The notes: generated from the sequence alone by a model not told the origin. Counted from the stretch's first letter, positions 37,025 to 46,333 are shown. The stretch: 64,000 nt of DNA from Umboniibacter marinipuniceus (GCF_003688415.1 NZ_REFJ01000001.1:540645-604644), one strand, 5' to 3'. Translations and numbers: made by a program.

Positions 37025-37771
37025 TTAGCGCTTAAAGATATCCTCAAGTAACCCACGGGCTCGCTCTTCAAGCTCTTCTTTGGCCCGTTCCTCCGCAGCA
37101 TCTTTAAGTGCTTGCGTTGCTTGTCTTTTAGCATCTTGAAGTAGGGCTAGCACGATAATACGTGCCGCTTCATTTGCCAAAACGCCATCCGGATTGCCAA
37201 TGGGCTCAATACTCAGCGCGGGAAGACGAATTGACTGAGAGGGCTGATTAAGGGCTGAGGCATCGAGGGTCAACTGTGCGCCATCGATTGTGAAAGCATC
37301 AATTCTCACCTTAACGTCCGAGCTGCCTTGCTCTGGCTCAGTAACCTCAGATGTCCCAGAATTTCTGGGATAGCGAGCTTCCAATTCGTCTAGCATGACC
37401 TGGATATTAGTTCTATAGGCACTGTTGACTTCAACGAGCACTGCTGGCTCAGCCAGTAGAAATTCTTGGAGATGGATGGGTTGATTTAGAAGCGTCATAG
37501 GTACTAAAGAGAGTTTTAAGGTGGAGAAACGCACCGCGCTATCAGCGCTATATCCTGTTGGATTGGCGATAGTGAAATCAGCAATCTCAATGCTTCCCGA
37601 CCACAGATCTAACGCGACAGCGCCAATGTCAACCTGAAGGCCCGTTGATTCGCTCACTAGCGGCGCGAGATCATTATTCAAGAACTGATCTAGTCTCTGT
37701 TTGGCGACGAAGCCGCCAGCCACAAAACCTACTAACAGAAAAACAAGTAATCCCACTAACAATTTCTTCAT
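37025..37771 (-). CDS. AsmA-like membrane-anchored protein
   Basis: 248 residues: N-terminal anchor (about 4-22), then an AsmA/DUF748-like opening (LNNDLAPLVSESTGLQVDIGAVALDLWSGSIEIADFTIANPTGY), beta-rich repeats and a charged C-terminal coiled coil (AEERAKEELEERARGLLEDI). AsmA-like proteins are inner-membrane proteins with a periplasmic lipid-transfer-like groove; this one is short. The start at 37771 follows GAGG. Exact role unknown. Confidence 0.75.
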   Translation of the reverse strand: MKKLLVGLLVFLLVGFVAGGFVAKQRLDQFLNNDLAPLVSESTGLQVDIGAVALDLWSGSIEIADFTIANPTGYSADSAVRFSTLKLSLVPMTLLNQPIHLQEFLLAEPAVLVEVNSAYRTNIQVMLDELEARYPRNSGTSEVTEPEQGSSDVKVRIDAFTIDGAQLTLDASALNQPSQSIRLPALSIEPIGNPDGVLANEAARIIVLALLQDAKRQATQALKDAAEERAKEELEERARGLLEDIFKR

Positions 37772-37923
37772 GGTTGGCCTCGCAGAAACGTTCAACAATT
37801 AGGTGTGATGGCAAGATTATCCCATACCCCGCTGGCTGAGAGAACTGGAGTTTTCGAGACAATTCGTTAACGATATCTTAAACTGAAAGCTTTACCCTCC
37901 AAAACTAAAGATAGGAAACAGAT

Positions 37924-38445
37924 ATGACGGCACTGTATGAGCTAAGCGTGGCTAGCTACCTAAGAGTTTTAGATGGCACCATTGCTACCATGAAGAAGGC
38001 TCAGGCCTTTTATGAACAACAGGGTCTGAGCGGTGATGAAGCGTTACAACTGCGCGTAGCAGAAGATATGTGGGAATTGCGACGACAACTACACTCGGTC
38101 CGTCACCACAGCCTCAACGCTGCTCGCGGCCTGCTTCGCGGTGAGTTTAATCCTCCCAAGGATGTGGAGGAGACAGATTTGAACGGTGCTATAGGACATC
38201 TTGTTGCCGATCGTGAGGAATTAGCTGCCATCACCGCGGCAGAGATTAATGCCCTCAGTGGAAAGCCAATGTACTTTCGAATGACGGGAGTAGAGTTGCC
38301 GTTTACCATGGAGAATTTCGTGATGTCCTTTACGTTACCAAATCTCTATTTTCATGCTGCTACCGTTTACAACCTGCTTCGTGCTGACGGCGTGCCGCTG
38401 GGTAAACGCGATTTTCTAGGACAGATGAGGGTTGGCTTAATTTAG
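37924..38445 (+). CDS. DUF1993 family protein
   Basis: 173 residues, soluble. LYELSVASYLRVLDGTIATMKKA at the start, LRVAEDMWELRRQLHSVRHHSLNAARGLLRG and the C-terminal FVMSFTLPNLYFHAATVYNLLRADGVPLGKRDFLG are typical of DUF1993, a DinB-like four-helix family with conserved His residues that could bind metal. Function unknown. A gene for a 2OG-Fe(II) oxygenase follows 33 bp downstream on the same strand. Confidence 0.9.
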   Translation: MTALYELSVASYLRVLDGTIATMKKAQAFYEQQGLSGDEALQLRVAEDMWELRRQLHSVRHHSLNAARGLLRGEFNPPKDVEETDLNGAIGHLVADREELAAITAAEINALSGKPMYFRMTGVELPFTMENFVMSFTLPNLYFHAATVYNLLRADGVPLGKRDFLGQMRVGLI

Positions 38446-38478
38446 CGCCAGCGTACTAAAGCAAAGGACCTAATACCC

Positions 38479-39105
38479 ATGATCGATATCCCTCAGCAGA
38501 TCGCCAGCGAAATTGCCCGAGTGGGTTACTGTATCCTGCCGAATGCGTTGCCAGCAGAACTCTGTACGACGTTGACGCAGGCTGCGCGAGCCGAGACTGA
38601 TCGGAAATATCGTCAAGCGGGAATAGGAAGAGCTGATCAACACCAGCAAGATCGCTCAATTCGTTCGGATGAAATTGACTGGATAGATGATGGTTCGGAG
38701 CCAGGTAAGGCATGGCTAGCTTGGTGCAGTGAGCTGCAAGCCGCGTTAAATCAATGCCTATTCCTGGGTCTATTCTCCTTTGAATGTCATTTTGCACACT
38801 ATGCTCCCGGTCGATTTTACGGTCGTCACCTAGATGCTTTTAAGGGACGGACTAACCGCGTTTTGTCGTTGGTTACGTATCTGAACTCAGGCTGGCAGTC
38901 CAGCGATGGCGGTGAGCTTGTTCTCTACCAAGATGAAGCGGATCAACGTGGGGTTGCGGTACTACCGGAAGCGGGTACTGTAGTGGTATTTCTAAGCGAT
39001 GAGTTTCCCCATGAAGTCCTACCAGCAAAGGTTGATAGATACTCTATTGCAGGATGGTTTAGGGTGAATACTTCTTCAGGGCGATCTATTGACCCTCCCA
39101 GTTAG
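38479..39105 (+). CDS. 2OG-Fe(II) oxygenase (prolyl 4-hydroxylase-like)
   Basis: 208 residues. Iron ligands are visible as His117-x-Asp119 in GRHLDAF and His178 in FPHEVLP, with Arg187 for 2-oxoglutarate. The surrounding GRFYGRHLD, VLSLVTYLNSGW and GGELVLY motifs match the PHD-type dioxygenases (2OG-FeII_Oxy_3) that hydroxylate proteins such as EF-Tu or ribosomal targets. Probably co-transcribed with the DUF1993 gene. Substrate is inferred by family only. Confidence 0.9.
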   Translation: MIDIPQQIASEIARVGYCILPNALPAELCTTLTQAARAETDRKYRQAGIGRADQHQQDRSIRSDEIDWIDDGSEPGKAWLAWCSELQAALNQCLFLGLFSFECHFAHYAPGRFYGRHLDAFKGRTNRVLSLVTYLNSGWQSSDGGELVLYQDEADQRGVAVLPEAGTVVVFLSDEFPHEVLPAKVDRYSIAGWFRVNTSSGRSIDPPS

Positions 39106-39235
39106 TAGGCAGCTGGGTAGCGAGTACTTGGGTCTACTGTTAGTTTACGGTTATGCAGAGAGTCTGCGGTTCTGCAGTGAGCTAATTGCTTTATCAAGTG
39201 TCCCTCGGCTTGCTCATCACTTAGGAGACGAAAAA

Positions 39236-39269
39236 AAACGCGGAGGCTCAAGTTAGCCACTCCGCGTTT
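39236..39269 (-). terminator. Intrinsic terminator for the alkylsulfatase gene
   Basis: Stem AAACGCGGAG / CTCCGCGTTT with an inner loop that can pair further (GGCT/AGCC). On the minus strand a run of T follows, so it terminates the gene ending at 39287. Confidence 0.85.
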
Positions 39270-39286
39270 CCAAGTATGAATAGCCC

Positions 39287-41251
39287 TTATGGGGTAACTA
39301 TATTGAACCACATTTCGAAGTTATCAAGCATCGAGAAGAAATTGATTAGCACGTCTTGATCACCGGTGACGGATAGGTCGCCGTTATCGATTGCTTCTTG
39401 AAGCGTGACTTCACCAAGTTGAATTCGGTTCATTACCTCGGTGGTCATCTTCAAACTAACATCCGCATCATCGCTGAGGTTCTGTGAATGATTAAGCACG
39501 GCGTTCTTAACTTCAAGCTGATAGCTCTCATCAAGATCAGTGAGCTCAATTTGAATCTTGAAGGCTTTACCCGCGGCCTTTTCCCAATTCAAACGGACGG
39601 CTAGATAGTCAAAGACCATCTCTGGCGTCATGGCGCGAATGGTGTCCGGGGACGCAGTAGTCGTGCCGCCAGATGTAGGTACACCGTTGCGAAGCTCATA
39701 GGCCCCCTGAAGATATACTGAACGCCATGGGCCTGATTCAGCTTGATAGCCCAATTGCTCATAGGCATCGGCGAGTAGGTGTTTGGCATTGGTGTTAGCA
39801 GGGTTGTTGAAGACGAGATGCTTGCCTACCTCAGCCACCCAGCGGTAATCACCTTGATCGAACGAAGTCTGTGCCTTTCTGAGGGTTTCGGACTCACCAC
39901 CCATGAACTCAACATATCGCTCTGCGGCATACTTTGGCGGCAGATTATTCAAGTCAGATGGATTACCTGTATACCAACCCATATAACGTTGATATACCGC
40001 TCTTGAATTGTGGCGAAGCGTGCCGTAATAACCGCGTGTTGCCCAGTTATTTTCAAGTTCTGGCGGCAGGCGGAGCATCTCGGAAATTTCTTCACCCGTA
40101 TAGCCTAGATTCATTAGTCGAACTGACTGATCGTGAATGAACTTATAGATGTCACGCTGCTTCTCGAAGTAGGGGATGATGCGATCATTGCCCCAGACAG
40201 GCCAGTGGTGACTCTGGAATTTCACTTCTACCGCATCACCCCACATGGCGATAGTTTCATTTAGGAAGGTAGCCCAAATGAGCGGATCACGAACTAGCGC
40301 CCCACGAAGCGTTAGAATGTTGTGCATGGTATTGGTGGTATTCTCCGCCATCCAGAGCGCCTTCCACTCGGGGAAGTAGGTATTCATTTCAGCTGGTGCC
40401 TCGGAGCCTGGCGTCATCTGAAAAATCATCTCCACGCCGTCAATGGTATGTGACTCACCCGTCTCGATAATATCTTGAGTTGGCAGTAGTAAGCCGGCTG
40501 CACCGGTAGAGACGGTCATGCCAAGGCCACCATTTAAACCGCCTTGAGCGTTTCGAGGTAGAAGTGCACCGTACATGTAGATAGCTCGGCGCGCCATAGC
40601 GTTACCGGCGATGACATTTTCGGACACGGCATGCTCAGTAAAATGCTCAGGAGCAAGGACAACAACGTCCTCAGCTGATTGGTTCAGCAGAAGTCCGCGC
40701 GCACCGCCGTAATGATCAATGTGACTGTGGCTGTAAATGATGGCCTTCACGGGCCTTTCGCCCAGCTCGGCATTAATAAAGGCGAGCGCTGCGGCAGCAG
40801 TCTCCTCGGAAATTAACGGGTCAAAGACAATCCAGCCCGTGTCGCCGGCAATAAAGGTAATGTTGGTGAGGTCAAAGCCGCGAACTTGATAAATATCTTC
40901 ACGCACTTCATAAAGGCCGTGCTCCATACCTAATTGGGTGTTTCGCCAGAGGCTGGGGTTGACGGTATCAGGAGCCGCCGTATCTAGGGAAATAAATTGT
41001 TTGTACTGCTCTAGGTCCCAAACCACCACGCCGTCCTCATTGCGAATGGTCAAGGTGTCCGGTCTTGCGAGAAAACCTCGACTGGCATCTTCAAAGTCCT
41101 GTTTGTCATTGAAGGGGAGTGACTCCAAGACTTGCTGGTTAGCAAATTGGGTATATTCCGTTGCAGGTTTTGATTCGTTTGAAGCGGCAGCAGTGCCGGC
41201 GACGACCATGGAACATCCCGCCAGCCAAATAAATATTATTTTCATTCGCAT
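39287..41251 (-). CDS. Metallo-beta-lactamase-fold alkylsulfatase (SdsA1/YjcS-like)
   Basis: Exported enzyme of 654 residues that should cleave primary or secondary alkyl sulfates. The zinc site is HSHIDH (His175, His177, Asp179, His180) in IIYSHSHIDHYGGARG. The middle dimerisation domain carries FQSHHWPVWG, and the C-terminal SCP2-like domain (about 530-654) holds the hydrophobic substrate region. A signal peptide (1-24, ending AAAS) makes it periplasmic. Length and order match Pseudomonas SdsA1. Start could also be the ATG six bases downstream. Confidence 0.92.
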   Translation of the reverse strand: MRMKIIFIWLAGCSMVVAGTAAASNESKPATEYTQFANQQVLESLPFNDKQDFEDASRGFLARPDTLTIRNEDGVVVWDLEQYKQFISLDTAAPDTVNPSLWRNTQLGMEHGLYEVREDIYQVRGFDLTNITFIAGDTGWIVFDPLISEETAAAALAFINAELGERPVKAIIYSHSHIDHYGGARGLLLNQSAEDVVVLAPEHFTEHAVSENVIAGNAMARRAIYMYGALLPRNAQGGLNGGLGMTVSTGAAGLLLPTQDIIETGESHTIDGVEMIFQMTPGSEAPAEMNTYFPEWKALWMAENTTNTMHNILTLRGALVRDPLIWATFLNETIAMWGDAVEVKFQSHHWPVWGNDRIIPYFEKQRDIYKFIHDQSVRLMNLGYTGEEISEMLRLPPELENNWATRGYYGTLRHNSRAVYQRYMGWYTGNPSDLNNLPPKYAAERYVEFMGGESETLRKAQTSFDQGDYRWVAEVGKHLVFNNPANTNAKHLLADAYEQLGYQAESGPWRSVYLQGAYELRNGVPTSGGTTTASPDTIRAMTPEMVFDYLAVRLNWEKAAGKAFKIQIELTDLDESYQLEVKNAVLNHSQNLSDDADVSLKMTTEVMNRIQLGEVTLQEAIDNGDLSVTGDQDVLINFFSMLDNFEMWFNIVTP

Positions 41252-41588
41252 CTGTGTAAAGTCCTAAATGGTTAAGTCATCATCCGCCGAAAGCTGGCCA
41301 TTTAGCCAGTTCGGCAAAAAGCTTCCTATTAATAGACTCTTCCTCCCCGTTGCTTCTCAGCGCAGTTAAGTTAAGTCTCTCTAGATTTTAGACGACATTT
41401 TCTAGGCTGTTGAAAATGTTGAATTTTAGTGTGTCTGGGAAAGCAATAGCTCTCTATAGTACTTTTCATCATTCGGAGCCAGGGTGCCCTCAATGAACCA
41501 ATTTTTCATGGAGCTAACACGGTGATCAAGTTATAGTGGGGGTAATATGGCGTGCTAGCACACGCTGATCTATCTTGGAGGATAAACC
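41252..41588. other. Divergent intergenic region, no gene seen
   Basis: 337 bp between the alkylsulfatase and the beta-barrel protein gene. It should hold both promoters. I find no convincing hairpin terminator, repeat or open frame; the central part is A/T-rich. Confidence 0.45.
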
Positions 41589-42257
41589 GTGGCACTAACT
41601 CGTTTGAATAAATCCGTGACTAAATTGCGTAGCCTTAGCATCAAAGCCGCTTGTGTATTGGCCACCACAGCCATCTGTTCAACGGCATCGGCCGCTGACA
41701 ATATGTATGTCAACTTTGGTTTGGGTGGTCTAAACGTTGACACCGATGAAGGCCGACTATTAAAGCTGATTGGTGACGCCGGCGTTAATGTAACCGATGT
41801 GTCCTTCGATACTTCAAGCACCACTTTTTTCCTTCGTGGTGGCTATGAGTTTAATGATTATCTGGCACTTGAAGCGCTCTATCAGGACTATTCCAGTACG
41901 CGGACGCTATTAGTTGGTCAGGTGATTGACCCCGATGCGCTCCCTGCTATTTTAGCAAACGGTATTCCTGGTTCAGGAGATGCTTACGGCGCTTCAGCAC
42001 GTTTCACACTCCCGCTTAATAAAGTATGGTTTATTGATGCTCGAGTTGGCGCGATGAGTTGGAATTCGGAAAAAGTATTGAGTTTCCCTAGCCTTGACCG
42101 AGAGATTGTTCAGGAAAACTCGGGTACCGATCCGGTCTATGGTTTAGGTATGCGATTCTTCATTAATCATTCGTTCGAGATTGCGGCCGAGTACCAGTAC
42201 GCAGATTTTGACACGAAGACAGAAAGCTATTCGGTAGTGCTTGGTTACCGATTCTAA
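41589..42257 (+). CDS. Outer-membrane beta-barrel protein
   Basis: 222 residues: long basic n-region and a signal peptide ending ASA (near residue 35), then alternating strands typical of an eight-stranded OmpA/OprF-type barrel and a C-terminal Phe (VVLGYRF). Motifs VNFGLGGLN, FFLRGGYEFNDYLALEALYQ and FEIAAEYQYADF fit porin-family single-gene barrels. GTG start at 41589 behind TTGGAGGAT. Ligand unknown. Confidence 0.82.
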   Translation: MALTRLNKSVTKLRSLSIKAACVLATTAICSTASAADNMYVNFGLGGLNVDTDEGRLLKLIGDAGVNVTDVSFDTSSTTFFLRGGYEFNDYLALEALYQDYSSTRTLLVGQVIDPDALPAILANGIPGSGDAYGASARFTLPLNKVWFIDARVGAMSWNSEKVLSFPSLDREIVQENSGTDPVYGLGMRFFINHSFEIAAEYQYADFDTKTESYSVVLGYRF

Positions 42258-42455
42258 GAAGGCTTAGATAGGGCAGCTTTAGCCTTGGTTGAAACTGCCC
42301 GAATACTCTGATTATCTCCATCCATCTGTTCTTTCCCCCAAGAACGCTTTTCCTCTTTTATGTATTATCTTAATGCTGACGAGCGCGAGTGCTGAACGCT
42401 TCAACAGGTCACTAAGCTATTGAGTTGAGTCAGCGTTCAGATCGAAGTTTGGCCG

Positions 42456-42977
42456 CTAAAACGCGTAACCAAAGCGAAAGCCAATCGAATTCTCAAAATC
42501 GTCTTTTCCTCGAAGCCCTTCGTATTCCACCGCAAAAGCCCAGCCGTCAAAATCACTGAATTCAATGCCACCCTGAAGCGCATAGTCAGAACTGCTAAAG
42601 TCGTCGAGATCAATACAGTTGTCGGCGTCACAGAGATCGATGTCATTCATCCAGTAGTAGCCCGCACCGCCATAAAATCGGAGATCATCGTTTACAGGCA
42701 AATATAAAGTGGCGAAGCTCTGCACTAACCTAGCCCTGACATCGAGGTCAAAATCGTCTGAGCTGTTTACGTATTCACCAAGTTCGATATTGATGCCGAT
42801 GGTTTGGTTGAAGACATATTCACCAACGAACTGAGCTTGGACAGCAGTAGAGTCGCCAAATACGTTGTCAGCCTCGCGTGCTAGCGTGAACTCACCGCCA
42901 ATACGAAATTGATTCTCGGCTGAGGCCGCAAGTGGAAGCGCTAAGCCAATCGCTAAAAGTAGAGTGCGCCATATCAT
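42456..42977 (-). CDS. Outer-membrane beta-barrel protein, YfaZ/OmpA-like
   Basis: 173 residues with a signal peptide (ending ASA) and an eight-stranded-barrel pattern ending in aromatic FGYAF. Two cysteines in a Asp-rich loop (LCDADNCIDLDDF, about 118-130) could form a disulfide or bind a cation. Family uncertain. Transcribed towards the previous barrel gene; not an evident paralogue of it. Confidence 0.78.
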   Translation of the reverse strand: MIWRTLLLAIGLALPLAASAENQFRIGGEFTLAREADNVFGDSTAVQAQFVGEYVFNQTIGINIELGEYVNSSDDFDLDVRARLVQSFATLYLPVNDDLRFYGGAGYYWMNDIDLCDADNCIDLDDFSSSDYALQGGIEFSDFDGWAFAVEYEGLRGKDDFENSIGFRFGYAF

Positions 42978-43102
42978 AGTAGATATCCCCGAATTGTTAA
43001 TTACTGATACTAGCTAATAAACATAGCGGATAAGCTAAGCTTTGCCTCACAACTTTAGTGCCCTAGGCTGAGTGAACCAATTTGCCGCGCCTGCCAGTAG
43101 GT

Positions 43103-43151
43103 GAAGGAGAAAAAGAGAAGAAGGGAAAAAGAAAAAAGTGAAAAAGGGAAT
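43103..43151. repeat. Polypurine/polypyrimidine tract
   Basis: 49 bases of the plus strand are purine with a single T (43139). On the minus strand this pyrimidine tract follows the hairpin after the FAH-family gene, so transcripts ending here would be U-rich. Confidence 0.7.
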
Positions 43152-43152
43152 T

Positions 43153-43210
43153 TGAGCGAGCAAGCCCAGCCCCACATCCATTAGGAATTGTAGGGCTTAA
43201 GCGCGCTCAA
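43153..43210 (-). terminator. Long imperfect hairpin terminator after the FAH-family gene
   Basis: TTGAGCG...AAGCCC at the left pairs with GGGCTT...CGCTCAA at the right, with a bulge. On the minus strand it begins a few bases after the stop codon and is followed by a T/C-rich tract, so it most likely ends the gene at 43213. Confidence 0.6.
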
Positions 43211-43212
43211 TT

Positions 43213-44205
43213 TTACTCGGGCGGAGTGTGCTTAACAATTTTCTGATCAATCTGACCGAAGATGCTCTTACCTTCCTCATCAAGCATATCAATCTGAACT
43301 GAGTCGCCGAAACTCAAGAACGGCGTGCTTGGCTTGCCACTGGCAATTGTCTCAAGGCAGCGTACCTCAGCTAAACAACACGAACCCAGTAAGCTACCTT
43401 TGTTGGAAACGGTTCCTGAGCCAATAACGGTGCCGGTCATCAACGAACGAGACTTGGCAGCATGAGCAATAAGTTGGGCGAAGTCGAATGTCATGTCCAC
43501 ACCGGCGTTTGGCGCACCTAGCTGGACGTTATTTACCTTGGCGATCAATGGCAAATGCAGCTTGTTATCAACCCATGCGTCGCCCAGTTCGTCGGGCGTC
43601 ACGGCTACGGGCGTAAACGCAGTCCAAGGTTTTGACTGATAGAAACCAAACTGCTTCCCCAGCTCTGCTGGGATTAGATTGCGTAGCGATACGTCGTTAA
43701 CCAGAGCGACCAATTTAATATGCTTCCCCGCAAGATGCGCGGGTGTGCCGGCTGGTACATCATCCGTGAAAACGGCGACCTCAGCTTCTAGGTCAATACC
43801 CCAGTCTTCGCTCTCAACCAACACGTCATCATGTGGACCAATAAAGGCATCGGATGCGCCCATGTACATCAGTGGGTCTACCCAGAATGACTCAGGTAAT
43901 TCCGCACCGCGCGCCTTTCTAACAAGCTCTACGTGGGTGACGTAAGCACTCGCATCAGCCCAGTGGTAGGCGCGAGGAAGCGGGGCGTCACAGGCCGCTG
44001 GGTCGAAGGCGAAGCTCTCGCTAGAACCCGCGTTCAATTCCTCGTAAAGCGCTTCGAGCTTCGGCTCACAGTTAGCCCAGTCATCCAAGGCGGCCTGAAG
44101 CGTTGGCGCCACGGCGCTAGCTGAGGTAGCTCGGCTTAAGTCTTTCGATACAACTACTAGGCTGCCATCGCGGCCGTGCTTGAGTGAAGCGAGTTTCATG
44201 GACAT
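43213..44205 (-). CDS. Fumarylacetoacetate hydrolase family protein
   Basis: 330 residues. Metal-binding and catalytic stretches of the FAH fold are present: YMGASDAFIGPHDDV, DWGIDLEAEVAVFTDDV, LVNDVSLRNLIP, KPWTAFTPVAVTPDEL and GSGTVSNKGS. The enzyme cleaves fumarylacetoacetate to fumarate and acetoacetate, the last step of tyrosine breakdown. It is divergent from the HPPD gene and shares the operator region, which supports this role over other FAH-family lyases. Genes for homogentisate dioxygenase and maleylacetoacetate isomerase are not in the window. Confidence 0.88.
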   Translation of the reverse strand: MSMKLASLKHGRDGSLVVVSKDLSRATSASAVAPTLQAALDDWANCEPKLEALYEELNAGSSESFAFDPAACDAPLPRAYHWADASAYVTHVELVRKARGAELPESFWVDPLMYMGASDAFIGPHDDVLVESEDWGIDLEAEVAVFTDDVPAGTPAHLAGKHIKLVALVNDVSLRNLIPAELGKQFGFYQSKPWTAFTPVAVTPDELGDAWVDNKLHLPLIAKVNNVQLGAPNAGVDMTFDFAQLIAHAAKSRSLMTGTVIGSGTVSNKGSLLGSCCLAEVRCLETIASGKPSTPFLSFGDSVQIDMLDEEGKSIFGQIDQKIVKHTPPE

Positions 44206-44220
44206 CTCCCACTTGGTTTA

Positions 44221-44238
44221 TAGTTACAGGTGAAACTA
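44221..44238. promoter_or_regulatory. Imperfect 18-bp palindrome, probable operator near the FAH-family gene
   Basis: TAGTTACAGGTGAAACTA, half-sites TAGTTxCA. It lies 15 bp upstream of the hydrolase start and has the same half-site as the palindromes near the HPPD promoter. Confidence 0.6.
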
Positions 44239-44328
44239 AAATACCATAGCTTGACGAATAGCTCCACCTGTTTTAGTTACGCCGACTTGGGGCGGCTAAA
44301 GGCGCACGGCGATACTGACTGCGGAGTA

Positions 44329-44376
44329 TTGACATTAGTTACACAAGAAACTAATGTTGGTTTCATATGTAACCAA
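44329..44376 (+). promoter_or_regulatory. HPPD promoter overlapped by two palindromic operators
   Basis: TTGACA (44329-44334) and TAATGT (44352-44357), spaced 17 bp, form a good sigma-70 promoter. A 24-bp near-perfect palindrome (44333-44356, arms CATTAGTT / AACTAATG) covers the spacer and both boxes. A second 20-bp palindrome (44357-44376, TTGGTTTCATATGTAACCAA) abuts it. A repressor bound here would block transcription. Regulator identity is not known; no regulator gene is adjacent. Confidence 0.7.
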
Positions 44377-44413
44377 GCCGAATGCAAAGATGGCGTATAA
44401 GTGGAGATAAGAA

Positions 44414-45490
44414 ATGCCAGATCTATTTGAAAATCCAATGGGCCTAGACGGCTTTGAATTTGTTGAATTCGCCTCGCCAGAGCCAGGTGTGCTCGAACCT
44501 GTTTTCGAACTGATGGGCTTCACACTGGTAGCTAAGCACCGCTCAAAGGACGTAGTGCTCTATCGCCAAGGTGGCATCAATTTCATTATCAACAACGAGC
44601 CAAATAGCTTCGCAGCCTATTTTGCCGAAGAGCATGGACCGTCGGCCTGCGGTATGGCATTCCGCGTTAAGGATGCGCAGAAAGCCTATGCGCGAGCCCT
44701 CGAAATGGGTGCTCAACCAGTTGATATTCCAACAGGCCCAATGGAGCTTCGTTTGCCTGCTATTAAGGGTATTGGCGGCGCGCCGCTGTATCTGATTGAT
44801 CGCTATGGTGATCAAAATAGCATTTATGATATTGATTTCGTTTACCTTGATGGCGTAGATCGCAACCCTGAGGGCTGCGGTTTAAAGATCATTGACCACT
44901 TAACGCACAATGTTTATCGCGGTCGGATGGCTTACTGGGCGGACTTCTATGAGCGTCTGTTCAATTTCCGTGAAATTCGCTACTTCGATATTAAGGGCGA
45001 ATACACCGGCCTATTCTCCAAAGCGATGTCAGCACCGGACGGTTTGATCCGCATTCCGCTGAACGAAGAAGCGTCGAAGACCACGGGTCAAATTGAAGAG
45101 TTCTTGATGGCCTATAACGGTGAAGGTATTCAGCATATCGCCTTTGACTGTGACGATATTATCGATACGTGGGATCGCCTTAAGGCGCGCGGTGTGCCAT
45201 TCATGACGGCCCCTCCGAATACCTACTACGAGATGTTAGAAACTCGCTTGCCGGGACATGGCGAGCCGGTTGAAGAACTTCAGTCTCGGGGAATTTTAAT
45301 GGATGGTTCAACGGAAGATGGTGACCCGCGTCTGTTACTACAAATTTTCTCTGAAACACTTATTGGCCCAGTGTTCTTCGAATTCATTCAGCGCAAGAAA
45401 GATGATGGCTTTGGCGAGGGTAACTTTAAGGCGCTGTTCGAATCCATTGAGCGCGATCAGCTTAACCGTGGCGTAATCTCTGCCGACTAG
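44414..45490 (+). CDS. hppD: 4-hydroxyphenylpyruvate dioxygenase
   Basis: 358 residues, full length. It converts 4-hydroxyphenylpyruvate to homogentisate. Iron ligands align with the Pseudomonas enzyme: His162 in DHLTHNV, His241 in [10 protein letters not shown] and Glu323 in FFEFIQRK, plus the family signature [17 protein letters not shown]. Start ATG follows GGAGATAAG. The VOC gene begins 14 bp after its stop, so they are probably co-transcribed, under the operators at 44333-44376. Confidence 0.97.
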   Translation: MPDLFENPMGLDGFEFVEFASPEPGVLEPVFELMGFTLVAKHRSKDVVLYRQGGINFIINNEPNSFAAYFAEEHGPSACGMAFRVKDAQKAYARALEMGAQPVDIPTGPMELRLPAIKGIGGAPLYLIDRYGDQNSIYDIDFVYLDGVDRNPEGCGLKIIDHLTHNVYRGRMAYWADFYERLFNFREIRYFDIKGEYTGLFSKAMSAPDGLIRIPLNEEASKTTGQIEEFLMAYNGEGIQHIAFDCDDIIDTWDRLKARGVPFMTAPPNTYYEMLETRLPGHGEPVEELQSRGILMDGSTEDGDPRLLLQIFSETLIGPVFFEFIQRKKDDGFGEGNFKALFESIERDQLNRGVISAD

Positions 45491-45504
45491 GGCAAGGAGT
45501 GACG

Positions 45505-46026
45505 ATGAATATTAAACGAATCCACCACGTGGCGTATCGCTGTAATGATGCCAAGGAAACCGTTGAGTTCTACCAGCGTGTAATGGGAATGGACTTCCAG
45601 CTGGCTATTGCCGAGGACGAGGTGCCTTCAACGAAGGAGCCAGATCCCTATATGCACGTTTTTTTGGATGCGGGAATGGGTAATGTTTTAGCCTTTTTCG
45701 AAATTCCAAATTCACCGCGTATGGGCCGAGATAGTAATACACCAGAGTGGGTTCAGCACATCGCCTTTGAGGTTGAGTCAATGGACGCATTGTTGGCTGC
45801 CAAGGAGAAGGCAGTGGCTGAAGGTTTGAATGTGATTGGACCAGTCAATCACACTATCTTTCAGTCCATCTACTTCTTTGATCCTAACGGGCATCGTCTT
45901 GAGGTTGCTGTGAATACTGGCACGCCAGAAATGATGAAACGCCTAAAGGACGTTGCTCAGCCGATGATTGAAGAATGGGCTGAGACTAAAAAAGCACCAA
46001 AACATGCGGCTTGGCTTCACGAATAG
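45505..46026 (+). CDS. VOC superfamily protein linked to hppD
   Basis: 173 residues with two beta-alpha-beta-beta-beta modules (KRIHHVAYRCNDAKETVEFYQ; WVQHIAFEV...SIYFFDPNGHRLEVAV). Likely metal ligands are His in the first strand, His in QHIAFEV and Glu in RLEVAV, as in glyoxalases and extradiol dioxygenases. Its position behind hppD suggests a role in aromatic-acid breakdown, which is inference. The start at 45505 follows AAGGAG; a GTG six bases before overlaps that site. Confidence 0.85.
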   Translation: MNIKRIHHVAYRCNDAKETVEFYQRVMGMDFQLAIAEDEVPSTKEPDPYMHVFLDAGMGNVLAFFEIPNSPRMGRDSNTPEWVQHIAFEVESMDALLAAKEKAVAEGLNVIGPVNHTIFQSIYFFDPNGHRLEVAVNTGTPEMMKRLKDVAQPMIEEWAETKKAPKHAAWLHE

Positions 46027-46333
46027 CCGGCTCTAGGAAGCGGCCACTTCGGTTGATGGCCGCTCCCTATCTCCTTTCTAGAACCACAGTTCTCCGTCAC
46101 AGCTTAGTCTTTCTCCTGCCCACTACCTTTTCTTATTTCCGCTCGCTATCAGTTTGTATGCGGCCTGCTCATTGCTGCTGCGATTGGCTAATCTGTGCCC
46201 AGCTCACCAACATGGCTCGATGCCAGGGCTTTCGTACACGCCTGAGGATTTTCTTAAACGCCGCTTCGGTTATCAGCAGTTCTCTCAAATTCCTTGAATG
46301 CTAGGATGTGTTGCGAATAATTCGAGGTTTACC
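46027..46333. other. Intergenic region with a possible terminator, no gene
   Basis: Contains hairpin AGCGGCCA / TGGCCGCT (46039-46046 and 46057-46064) shortly after the VOC gene. A 97-codon open frame starting in the end of the VOC gene has no ribosome site and low-complexity content, so I do not call it. Confidence 0.5.

Noticed and set aside
46011-46304. 97-codon open frame after the VOC gene
   Set aside because: It begins inside the VOC gene, lacks a ribosome site and contains the terminator hairpin.
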